DNA from: Bacteroidota bacterium
Lineage (GTDB): Bacteria; Bacteroidota; Bacteroidia; B-17B0; Aurantibacillaceae
Length of the DNA stretch: 64,000 nucleotides
Reading direction: 5' to 3'
Assembly: GCA_029237825.1 (NCBI GenBank)
Contig: JAQZBQ010000002.1
Span: 372,001-436,000, forward strand
The translations under genes and the position numbers were made by a program. This document shows positions 1 through 6,948 of the stretch, piece after piece. The notes under the pieces are model-generated. The model was not told the origin of the DNA, ran no database searches, and worked only from the letters and a program-made list of their open reading frames with translations. The first letter of the stretch is position 1, and the number at the start of each line of letters is the position of its first letter.

Positions 1-74
1 GTGATATAACCTCCGGTTGAAAAGACATTAACAGAAAAGAACAAGGAAATAAGGAAAAAGTAAATTTTCTTCAT
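1..74 (-). CDS. Partial secreted protein, N-terminus only
   Basis: An ATG at position 74 on the minus strand opens a frame that runs off the window edge. The 24 visible residues begin MKKIYFFLISLFFSVNVFST, a basic start followed by a hydrophobic stretch, which is a typical Sec signal peptide. Nothing of the mature protein is visible, so no function can be given. It lies 136 bp downstream of gldD on the same strand. Confidence 0.55.
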   Translation of the reverse strand, partial: MKKIYFFLISLFFSVNVFSTGGYI

Positions 75-210
75 AGTACTTAATTTTAGATGCAAGGGAT
101 TACCTAAAACTAAATATAAACAGGTTTTTGATGATTTTTAAGTTGGAATTTCAATTATTATTTTGTATGCTCAATTGAACCGACAGTGATATAAATGGAT
201 ACTAGCTTAA

Positions 211-810
211 CTAATTTTTCCAATTGAATGTTTTGATCAGGTGAACGATATCCTTTCTGATATAGTCGACCACAACTTTGAGCGAATCAATATTAGGTGC
301 AACGTTAAAATATAACGCGCCCCGCATGAAATGGCGTGTACTGTCAGTTAAGTAAAACTGAATATTGGAGGCAGTGTTCCCACTGATGTCATAAACCAAT
401 CCAAAAACTTTTGCGCTGTCTCTTATTATTATGGTTTCATCCAATCCGGTGGCTTTAATCTGATGTTTGATGGCAAAATCGCGGCTGTCATTTAAAAATG
501 TATCCAAATTATTGGTAACAGACTTATAACTCAGATGGATTTGTGCATTGTATTTCGGGAAATTCACGTTTATCCAGCAAGGATCCGCCCCTTTATGCCT
601 GTCATTGTCAATATAGGCGTAAGTGGGGATTTCGAACTTATAAGGACATACACTATCAAACAACCGGTACGATTTTTCAGGGAAGTCGATTCGCGGATAA
701 CCTTTTGGTTTAGGTAAAAAAACTTCATCCTCATCGTCACCGCATGACGGAATAATAAAAACGATAGTACTTATTAATAAAAGTCCCGGGATGAGTTTTA
801 TGATTTTCAT
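211..810 (-). CDS. gldD: Gliding motility lipoprotein GldD
   Basis: A 199-residue lipoprotein. The N-terminus is a signal peptide ending in a lipobox (IIPSC, Cys about residue 23). The body carries features I recognise from GldD: PKPKGYPRIDFPEKSY after the lipid anchor, CPYKFEIPTYA, a CWINVNFPKYNAQIHLSY strand, NNLDTFLNDSR, and the conserved end FYLTDSTRHFMRGALYFNVAPN followed by a short tail ending in W-K. GldD is needed for gliding and T9SS function in Flavobacterium; its exact role is not settled. It follows ssb by 62 bp on the same strand and is probably cotranscribed with it. In Flavobacterium the order is ssb-gldE-gldD; gldE is not present here. Confidence 0.88.
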   Translation of the reverse strand: MKIIKLIPGLLLISTIVFIIPSCGDDEDEVFLPKPKGYPRIDFPEKSYRLFDSVCPYKFEIPTYAYIDNDRHKGADPCWINVNFPKYNAQIHLSYKSVTNNLDTFLNDSRDFAIKHQIKATGLDETIIIRDSAKVFGLVYDISGNTASNIQFYLTDSTRHFMRGALYFNVAPNIDSLKVVVDYIRKDIVHLIKTFNWKN

Positions 811-872
811 CCGGCAAATTTATTAATAAAAAACATCAAATGGCATTAGCCATTATTAATTATGAATTTCAA

Positions 873-1292
873 TTAAAACGGCAAACCATCTTTTTTGCCG
901 AGGTCGTCGAAATTGGCATTGTTATTTTCTTCTGAAATATTTGGGTTTGGAATGTTGCTGTCTTTTCGTTGAAGGACTAAAAACGACTCGCCAACAACTT
1001 CGGTGATATTGCGTTTGTTACCTTCTTTATCAATCCATTGCCGTGTTTGTAATTTCCCTTCCAGATATATCTGGGACCCTTTTTTCAATAGTTTTTCAGC
1101 ACTTTCAGCCATACTTCGCCAAACCACAATATTATGCCATTCTGTTTGTTCAATCCTATTTCCGTTTTTGTCTTTATGAAATTCACTGGTTGCAATACTG
1201 AAATTTGCCCGTGCGATGTTACCTTCAAGGTATTTTAATTCCGGGTCTTTACCCAGATTTCCCACTAATATTACTTTATTTATTCCTGCCAT
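873..1292 (-). CDS. ssb: Single-stranded DNA-binding protein
   Basis: A 139-residue SSB. The OB fold fills residues 1-105, with the usual opening AGINKVILVGNLGKDPELKY, the FSIATSE strand, the TEWHNIVVW strand and the KGSQIYLEGKLQTRQW strand. A short Asn-rich linker leads to the C-terminal tip DGLPF, the variant of the DDDxPF tail that recruits repair and replication partners. It coats single-stranded DNA during replication and repair. It is divergent from the UvrD-type helicase, with about 180 bp between the two starts, and is followed by gldD. A TTGCTTTG sequence about 37 bp upstream resembles a -7 element with one mismatch. Confidence 0.95.
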   Translation of the reverse strand: MAGINKVILVGNLGKDPELKYLEGNIARANFSIATSEFHKDKNGNRIEQTEWHNIVVWRSMAESAEKLLKKGSQIYLEGKLQTRQWIDKEGNKRNITEVVGESFLVLQRKDSNIPNPNISEENNNANFDDLGKKDGLPF

Positions 1293-1456
1293 AATCCGAG
1301 TTTGAAAGTGTTTTGATTTTTAACAAACAAAGCAACAATTTTTTATTTATGCAACTCGTTCATCTACATATATTGCCGGTTAATGTGAAAACAAAATAAT
1401 TGACAGGCGTTTACAAAAAATTATGTTTCTTCCCACGCAGAACCCCCATAATTCCG

Positions 1457-1464
1457 TAACTTTG
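1457..1464 (+). promoter_or_regulatory. -7 promoter element of the helicase gene
   Basis: TAACTTTG matches the Bacteroidetes -7 consensus TAnnTTTG exactly and ends 5 nt before the ATG at 1470. No TTTG is visible at the usual -33 distance. Placement implies transcription starting at or within a few bases of the start codon. Confidence 0.55.
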
Positions 1465-1469
1465 TAAGA

Positions 1470-3890
1470 ATGAGTGATTATTTAAATGAATTAAATCCGG
1501 TTCAAAGACTGGCCGCAGAAACAACAGAAGGCCCGGTTATGATTATTGCCGGAGCAGGTTCCGGAAAAACGCGTGTATTGACCTATCGTATTGCCCACAT
1601 TATGCAAAAAGGGAATGATGCGTTTAATATTTTGTCTTTAACTTTTACTAATAAAGCGGCTCGCGAAATGAAAGAGCGTATCGCTAAAATAGTGGGGAGT
1701 AAAGAAGCAAAGAATATATGGATGGGTACCTTTCACTCAATTTTTGCTAAAATTCTTCGTTTTGAAGCCGAGAAACTGGGATATCCCCCCAACTTTACAA
1801 TATACGATACCGATGATAGTAAAAGTGTGATTAAAGATATTTTAAAGCAGATGAACCTGGATGATAAGGTATATAAACCCTCATTGGTTTTAAACAGAAT
1901 TTCTTCTGCAAAAAATAGCTTGATATCTGCGAATCAATATGCAAATAACCCTATCACCCAGGCTGAAGACAGGGCTTCGAACAAACCTTTATTGGGACAG
2001 GTGTATCTTGCTTATCAAAAGCGGAACTTTAAATCGGGTGCCATGGATTTTGATGATTTGCTTTATAATACCAATGTGCTTTTACGCGACTTCCCGGAAA
2101 TATTAATCAAGTATCAAAGTAAATTCAAGTATATTCTGGTGGATGAGTACCAGGATACTAACTTTTCACAATATGTAATAGTTAAGCAACTTGCTGCCCG
2201 GTATCAAAATATTTGTGTGGTAGGTGATGATGCGCAAAGTATTTATTCATTTCGGGGAGCAAACATTCAAAACATCCTGAATTTTGAAAAGGATTATCCG
2301 GAATTAAAAACATTTAAGCTTGAGCAAAATTACCGCAGTACTCAAACTATAGTGAAAGCAGCGAGTGCGGTTATTGCTGTAAATAAGGACCAGTTTAAGA
2401 AAAATATTTTTACGGATAATGAAGAGGGTGAAAAGATCAAAATCATAAAGTCCAGTACGGATAATGAGGAAGGTCAGAAAGTTGCATCTGCGATATATGA
2501 AACGCATTACACACAGCAGGCGCATTATAAAGATTTTGCTATTCTATACAGAACCAATGCGCAGTCGCGTTCTTTTGAGGAAGCCATGCGTAAACTAAAC
2601 ATCCCTTATAGAATTTACGGTGGACTTTCGTTTTACCAAAGAAAAGAGATAAAGGACGCGTTGGCCTATTTCCGTTTATCCATTAATCATAATGATGACG
2701 AATCATTAAAACGTATTATTAACTATCCGACTCGTGGAATTGGTCAAACTACTATTGATAAAGTGATGCTTGCCGCAATGGAACATGATATCAGTATGTG
2801 GCAGGTGTTAGATAACCTTCGTGATTTTAACATCGGCATAAATAGCGGAACGGCACTGAAAATTTCGGAATTTACCACGATGATTAAAACGTTTTCTGCA
2901 ATGATTCCGTATAAAGATGCATTTGAATGCGCCAATCATATTGCGGTTACAAGCGGAATTGTTAAAGACCTTTATCATGATAAAACTCCTGAAGGCGTGA
3001 GTCGTTATGAGAACATTCAGGAATTATTAAATGGTATTAAAGATTTTGTGGAACAGGAGCGCTCGCCGCAGGAAGAAGAATTAAAGGAAGCAATCGCTAA
3101 TACTTTAGAAAAAAATCCAGTAGAATTATTTGATTCTGCAGAACAGAATCCCGAAATAAAGACACTGGATGAGTTTATGCAGGAAATTAGTTTATTAACG
3201 GATGTTGACAAGGAAAGTGAAGATGAAAAGAATTCCGACAAAGTTTCTATGATGACCATTCATGCGTCTAAAGGTTTGGAGTTTCCGTATGTTCATATTG
3301 TTGGTTTAGAAGAGAATTTATTTCCCTCTCAAATGGCTTTAAACAGCCGAAGTGAATTGGAGGAAGAAAGACGATTATTCTATGTTGCCATTACCAGGGC
3401 AGAGAAAAAGGCAACGATCAGTTTTGCTACAACCCGGTACCGCTTCGGAAATATTATTTATTGCGAGCCTAGCAGATTCATCGATGAACTTGACGAAAGC
3501 TGTGTAGATTTTCCCGTAGAACAAGAACGAAACAGGTTCAGTGACGGGGTGTTTTCGAAATCTTCTCGTTTTTCCCAGTCGCCCATAGATAGGGCGAATG
3601 TATCTACCAATAAAAATATTAGCCACGCAGAGCCAAAATCAATTAATTTTTCTCAACCAAAAAAATTGATCCCTCTCGCTAAACGCATGGCAGTTACAAA
3701 TACACCCACCGATAATAGTGCTAATGCTAAACTTCGTGTAGGTAGCGTTGTGGAACATGAGAAATTTGGTATTGGCGAAATTAGTGCAATTGAAGGTGTG
3801 TTTCCTGAAGCGAAAGCCAGTATTCAATTCAGAAACTCGGGAGAAAAAAATCTTTTGTTGAAATACGCGAAATTAAAGGTGGTGCTTTAA
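1470..3890 (+). CDS. uvrD: UvrD/PcrA-family superfamily 1A DNA helicase
   Basis: An 806-residue ATP-dependent 3'-5' helicase. The start LNELNPVQRLAAE is the Q-motif region, Walker A is GAGSGKT at residues 28-34, motif II is VDEYQDTN, motif III GDDAQSIYSFRGA, motif IV EQNYRST, motif V MTIHASKGLEFPYV and motif VI VAITRAEKK. This order and length fit UvrD/PcrA/Rep, which unwind DNA in nucleotide-excision and mismatch repair and remove recombination filaments. The C-terminal 60 residues, VGSVVEHEKFGIGEISAIEG and following, form the Tudor-like fold common in PcrA that contacts RNA polymerase. Divergent from ssb. The start is ATG with a -7 element immediately upstream. Confidence 0.93.
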   Translation: MSDYLNELNPVQRLAAETTEGPVMIIAGAGSGKTRVLTYRIAHIMQKGNDAFNILSLTFTNKAAREMKERIAKIVGSKEAKNIWMGTFHSIFAKILRFEAEKLGYPPNFTIYDTDDSKSVIKDILKQMNLDDKVYKPSLVLNRISSAKNSLISANQYANNPITQAEDRASNKPLLGQVYLAYQKRNFKSGAMDFDDLLYNTNVLLRDFPEILIKYQSKFKYILVDEYQDTNFSQYVIVKQLAARYQNICVVGDDAQSIYSFRGANIQNILNFEKDYPELKTFKLEQNYRSTQTIVKAASAVIAVNKDQFKKNIFTDNEEGEKIKIIKSSTDNEEGQKVASAIYETHYTQQAHYKDFAILYRTNAQSRSFEEAMRKLNIPYRIYGGLSFYQRKEIKDALAYFRLSINHNDDESLKRIINYPTRGIGQTTIDKVMLAAMEHDISMWQVLDNLRDFNIGINSGTALKISEFTTMIKTFSAMIPYKDAFECANHIAVTSGIVKDLYHDKTPEGVSRYENIQELLNGIKDFVEQERSPQEEELKEAIANTLEKNPVELFDSAEQNPEIKTLDEFMQEISLLTDVDKESEDEKNSDKVSMMTIHASKGLEFPYVHIVGLEENLFPSQMALNSRSELEEERRLFYVAITRAEKKATISFATTRYRFGNIIYCEPSRFIDELDESCVDFPVEQERNRFSDGVFSKSSRFSQSPIDRANVSTNKNISHAEPKSINFSQPKKLIPLAKRMAVTNTPTDNSANAKLRVGSVVEHEKFGIGEISAIEGVFPEAKASIQFRNSGEKNLLLKYAKLKVVL

Positions 3891-4016
3891 TCCGAAGCTT
3901 ATCATTCTATTTCCTCCAATCATTTCTTTGCCGAAAGGATATAAGGATTTTTTTATTTCATGTAACTGAATTTCTGCTTCGCAGTCGGAACTTTGTATAA
4001 ACCAATATTTAATGTT

Positions 4017-4181
4017 ATGAAAACGGAAATAATCAATATGGCTGGCAAAGGAAATAAGAGTGGGCACTCAAAAAGTCAGGATGTTTTAAAGAAAGGAAGC
4101 AGAAATAATGATATGGGTCTTTCCAAGAAAACCTCTACAACTGACGGAGGCTCTAAATCTAACAAAGCACGCCGTAAATAA
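4017..4181 (+). CDS. Small basic hydrophilic protein, unknown
   Basis: A small lysine- and serine-rich protein of 54 residues from the ATG at 4017, or 47 residues (MAGKGNKSGHSKSQ) from the ATG at 4038. It is rich in Lys, Gly, Ser and Asn, ends in KARRK, and has no predicted membrane segment or signal. A TTG further upstream at 3993 is unlikely as a start because it lies inside a GAACTTTG sequence that resembles a -7 promoter element. It is followed by another hydrophilic small gene 29 bp away and may form a pair with it. I do not recognise a family. It could be a disordered nucleic-acid-binding or stress protein, but that is only inferred from composition. Confidence 0.5.
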   Translation: MKTEIINMAGKGNKSGHSKSQDVLKKGSRNNDMGLSKKTSTTDGGSKSNKARRK

Positions 4182-4210
4182 TTTACAGCGCAAACTAAAA
4201 AATTGAAATC

Positions 4211-4546
4211 ATGAAAGAAAATGAAAAAAATAAGCCAATTGGTTTTAAAACCGATTCGCAGTCCGAGAAGGAGCAGGATCCTAAAAACAAAGATTCAAAA
4301 AATAATCAAACCGATAATCCTACCGATGTAAAAGATGGAGAGGAAGGTGAGATCAACAATCCTGAGAAGAACAGGGAACATGATGACCGTGACCATGAAC
4401 ACGATTATAAAACACCGGGAGATAATCCAAATAAAAATAAAGAACAAAATCAGGGCGAAGCGCATAATCAAAAGCCGAATCAAACCATTGATAAAACAAC
4501 TGGCAATCAAACCAGTAACAATCAGGGAATAGATCCGGGAAATTAA
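4211..4546 (+). CDS. Asn/Lys/Glu-rich disordered protein, unknown
   Basis: A 111-residue protein made almost entirely of N, K, D, E, Q, P, G and T, with no hydrophobic core. Runs such as KNKDSKNNQTDNPTD and GNQTSNNQGIDPGN indicate intrinsic disorder. No signal peptide is visible. It follows the small basic gene by 29 bp, has its own ATG after an AT-rich leader, and ends just before a strong bidirectional terminator. No family is recognised. The composition resembles hydrophilin-like stress proteins, and the neighbours (cold-shock and BON proteins) would fit, but this is inference. Low complexity makes the coding call less certain than for other genes. Confidence 0.55.
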   Translation: MKENEKNKPIGFKTDSQSEKEQDPKNKDSKNNQTDNPTDVKDGEEGEINNPEKNREHDDRDHEHDYKTPGDNPNKNKEQNQGEAHNQKPNQTIDKTTGNQTSNNQGIDPGN

Positions 4547-4562
4547 AATAACTGGTTTTAAT

Positions 4563-4602
4563 AAAAAAAGAGGCTATCTCACTTTTGAGATAGCCTCTTT
4601 GT
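4563..4602. terminator. Bidirectional intrinsic terminator
   Basis: A perfect 13-bp stem (AGAGGCTATCTCA at 4569-4581 with its complement at 4586-4598) with a 4-nt loop, flanked by an A-run on the left and T-run on the right. It serves both converging units: the small plus-strand genes and the minus-strand cold-shock gene. Confidence 0.9.
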
Positions 4603-4619
4603 ATTTACTAAACCGCTTA

Positions 4620-4808
4620 TTAGATCCGTGTTACATTTACAGCACTAAGGCCTTTTCTTCCTTCTTGCATATCAAAAGTTACTTCATCATTTTCCTGTAT
4701 TTCATGTATTAATCCAGTGGCGTGTACAAACACATCTTGACCGTTTTCACCTTTAATAAATCCGAAGCCTTTAGCATCGTTAAAAAATTTTACTGTTCCT
4801 TTATTCAT
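4620..4808 (-). CDS. cspA: Cold-shock protein (CspA family)
   Basis: A 62-residue cold-shock-domain protein. RNP1 is KGFGFI and RNP2 is DVFVHA, separated and positioned as in CspA. The family binds single-stranded RNA and DNA and melts RNA secondary structure. The ATG at 4808 (MNKGTVKFFND) is preferred over an upstream in-frame ATG at 4832, because the family starts with this segment. A CACCA-GAA-TGGTG hairpin lies just upstream at 4832-4844. A consensus promoter about 290 bp upstream predicts a long leader, as in other regulated cold-shock genes. Confidence 0.95.
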   Translation of the reverse strand: MNKGTVKFFNDAKGFGFIKGENGQDVFVHATGLIHEIQENDEVTFDMQEGRKGLSAVNVTRI

Positions 4809-5090
4809 ATTGTTTTTTTTTGTTTTACTCACCAGAATGGTGTTTGGTTATTATTTGTTTTTAATCTTATTTTTTTGTCTCTCTACGTTGTTTATCTGTA
4901 ATAGATATTCATTGAAATTTCCATTTTAGTTTACCAATCTATATAGCTCGGAATGCATTTTATAGATCTTCTGTGATCACAAACAAAGCTCTTAAAAGAG
5001 ATATCTACGTTAATGCTCGGGAAAAATGTAAAAATTATGAATTGTACTTGAGATGTTACAAGCCAGATTGAGATACAATCTTCTTAAGAA
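4809..5090 (-). promoter_or_regulatory. Putative long 5' leader of the cold-shock gene
   Basis: This 280-bp stretch has no gene. The predicted transcription start near 5090 would make it the untranslated leader of cspA. It starts on a perfect 14-bp palindrome (TCTTCTTAAGAAGA, 5079-5092) and ends with a CACCA/TGGTG hairpin about 23 nt before the ATG. Long structured leaders act as thermosensors in E. coli cspA; the same role here is inferred. Confidence 0.5.
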
Positions 5091-5095
5091 GACTT

Positions 5096-5127
5096 CAAAG
5101 GTACAACAATCATTTGAAGTAAACAAA
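5096..5127 (-). promoter_or_regulatory. Promoter of the cold-shock gene
   Basis: On the minus strand, TTTG (5127-5124), 20 nt, then TACCTTTG (5103-5096). Both elements match the Bacteroidetes consensus TTTG-N19..21-TAnnTTTG. The only gene downstream is cspA. Confidence 0.65.
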
Positions 5128-5187
5128 TGTATGTTTCAAAACTCAATTAACTTATAGTCACAGATTTTTTTGACAAATTTTTAAAAA

Positions 5188-5220
5188 AGAAAAGCTGCCC
5201 TTTCGAGCAGCTTCTTTTTC
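5188..5220 (-). terminator. Intrinsic terminator after the BON gene
   Basis: Stem AAGCTGC (5192-5198) with GCAGCTT (5207-5213), flanked by T-rich runs on both strands. It lies 50-80 bp beyond the stop of the BON-domain gene and upstream of the cspA promoter, so it isolates the two units. Confidence 0.75.
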
Positions 5221-5270
5221 TGATAATTTAATTTGTGAGTGTGGAAACGGGACGAATCCAATGGACAACA

Positions 5271-5651
5271 CTAGGCTTTTCCTGACAGGTTGTTTGTTAC
5301 GATTACTAAATTTGTAACACCTGTAACACCCTTGATGTCTCGGGCAAGCAGTCCAGCCTTTAATCGCTTATAGTCCATGTCTACTGTTCCTTCAAGAGTT
5401 ACCCAACCGTTTTTTACTTCAATCCTGATTTTGGTTTCATCTATTGAGCTATTCCATTTAATAATGGCGGCTACAGATTTTTTAAGCTCCAAATCATCAT
5501 GCGCCGAAGGTTTTTGGATGTATTTTTCAGAAAAAGTTCTGCTGGAAAAATGTTGATTTTTCATTCCGTTTGCTTGGTTAGTTTCACTGTTATTTGCGTT
5601 CCAGTTAAATGCTCCTTTTCCGTCGTTTGGATGTTCCATTCCCGTTTTCAT
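5271..5651 (-). CDS. BON-domain protein
   Basis: A 126-residue protein. Residues 1-50 are hydrophilic and Asn-rich with no signal peptide. Residues about 52-122 form one BON domain: an N-terminal helix (DLELKKSVAAIIKWN), the strand KIRIEVKNGWVTLEGTVD, a helix (DYKRLKAGLLARDI) and the closing KGVTGVTNLVIV. BON domains bind phospholipid or other ligands and occur in stress proteins such as OsmY and in mechanosensitive channels. Without a signal peptide this one would be cytoplasmic. A TATCTTTG -7 element lies at 5732-5739 (minus strand), giving a leader of about 75 nt, and a terminator follows the gene, so it is monocistronic. Confidence 0.8.
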   Translation of the reverse strand: MKTGMEHPNDGKGAFNWNANNSETNQANGMKNQHFSSRTFSEKYIQKPSAHDDLELKKSVAAIIKWNSSIDETKIRIEVKNGWVTLEGTVDMDYKRLKAGLLARDIKGVTGVTNLVIVTNNLSGKA

Positions 5652-5876
5652 AACTTCTAATTTTTATATATTGATTGTATTTTGATTTGTAAGAATGTAT
5701 TTTTTATATCAAATCGCTTACAAACCTGTATCAAAGATAAAGGGGGACGAAGCTACAAAAGGGAAAAATTAGGTTAAAATGCTAAATAACCGGTTAGTGT
5801 GCTGGATTTAAAAGACAAGTTAATTCTTTACAACACCAATTGTAAAAAACGCTTGAAAACAAAAGGAACCGGTTTA

Positions 5877-6920
5877 TTATTTGTACGTAGGCTTGTTTAC
5901 ACTGTTTCCAAGCGATTTACCGTATCCGGGGCTTGTATTAAATCGCAGGCTGAATTCTAAACCGCCTTTAGCTTTTGAAACACCGGCAAGTTGAGATGTA
6001 TTAAGGTCATAACTTACACTAAAAGCATATTTGTCATATTGAAAAAGTAAGCTTGGGATAATAGCATCACCCACCCGATAAAAAGCACCCAATGCAATAG
6101 CACAAGGTTTTTTTATTCCGGTGTAAACCGATTGGTCCTGAATAATATATTTGAACATGCAACCCACATTAGTTTCCTGGGACGGCCCCTGGCGGGTATA
6201 AAGAAAACTTGGCACTATCGCCATTCCGGCATTTTTTATACCAATGTCGAAATTTGAATGCACTGCGAATTTTGCGAATTGTTTGTCGCCACTGTTTGTA
6301 AAGGAATAAGAGGGCATGTTATAATGGAATGCTGAAATCCCAATGTCAAATTTTGTTCCGTCCTGAGCGCTGATAAAACGTTCACTTTTAGCGTAATGGT
6401 AAGCCAAACCCCCAACGAAGTCGGCCTGCAAAAACGAACTTCGTGGCGTGGATTCACCTGAAGTAATCGCTCCGTCATAAACTGAACCATTGTATTGACT
6501 TTCCCATTGCAATTTAGAAGGGTTGATTGTTCTGTAATTTACGCCTCCTCCAATGCCTGCGGATAATTTTTCATATTTACCGGTTTTTATAACGGCATTA
6601 AAGCCAAGATTTACCAATAATGAACCCAGCCCAGCATCACCGGCTTTATCATTGTAAATGCTTAGGGACATTCCGGTATAAGCTTTTTTTAATTTTAAGT
6701 GTTTCAATGCGCGCTCAATGCTTATGCCATAAGTTTGGAACGGGCTGGTAACACTTGCCCATTGGTTTTTATAATTGGCAATAATCCGAGTATCAAACGC
6801 GGTGCAACTCATGGCTGGATTTATTAAAACCGGCGTTTCGTTGAATTGTGAAAAGTGAATATCCTGTGATTGCCCAGCATATGCTGAAATGAAAAGGATC
6901 GAACTTAATAGTTTTTTCAT
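5877..6920 (-). CDS. PorP/SprF-family type IX secretion membrane protein
   Basis: A 347-residue outer-membrane protein. A signal peptide (to AYAGQSQ) is followed by DIHFSQFNETPVLINPAMSC, the hallmark opening of the PorP/SprF family, then RIIANYKNQWASVTSPFQTYGIS. The rest is alternating beta-strand sequence ending in a barrel-like C-terminus. Members sit in the outer membrane and anchor or assist secretion of a partner T9SS adhesin. It begins 29 bp after the stop of the giant adhesin gene on the same strand, the same order as sprB-sprF, so the two are almost certainly one transcription unit and functional partners. Confidence 0.9.
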   Translation of the reverse strand: MKKLLSSILFISAYAGQSQDIHFSQFNETPVLINPAMSCTAFDTRIIANYKNQWASVTSPFQTYGISIERALKHLKLKKAYTGMSLSIYNDKAGDAGLGSLLVNLGFNAVIKTGKYEKLSAGIGGGVNYRTINPSKLQWESQYNGSVYDGAITSGESTPRSSFLQADFVGGLAYHYAKSERFISAQDGTKFDIGISAFHYNMPSYSFTNSGDKQFAKFAVHSNFDIGIKNAGMAIVPSFLYTRQGPSQETNVGCMFKYIIQDQSVYTGIKKPCAIALGAFYRVGDAIIPSLLFQYDKYAFSVSYDLNTSQLAGVSKAKGGLEFSLRFNTSPGYGKSLGNSVNKPTYK

Positions 6921-6948
6921 GTGAAAAGTTTTTAATAGCTTATTCCTA

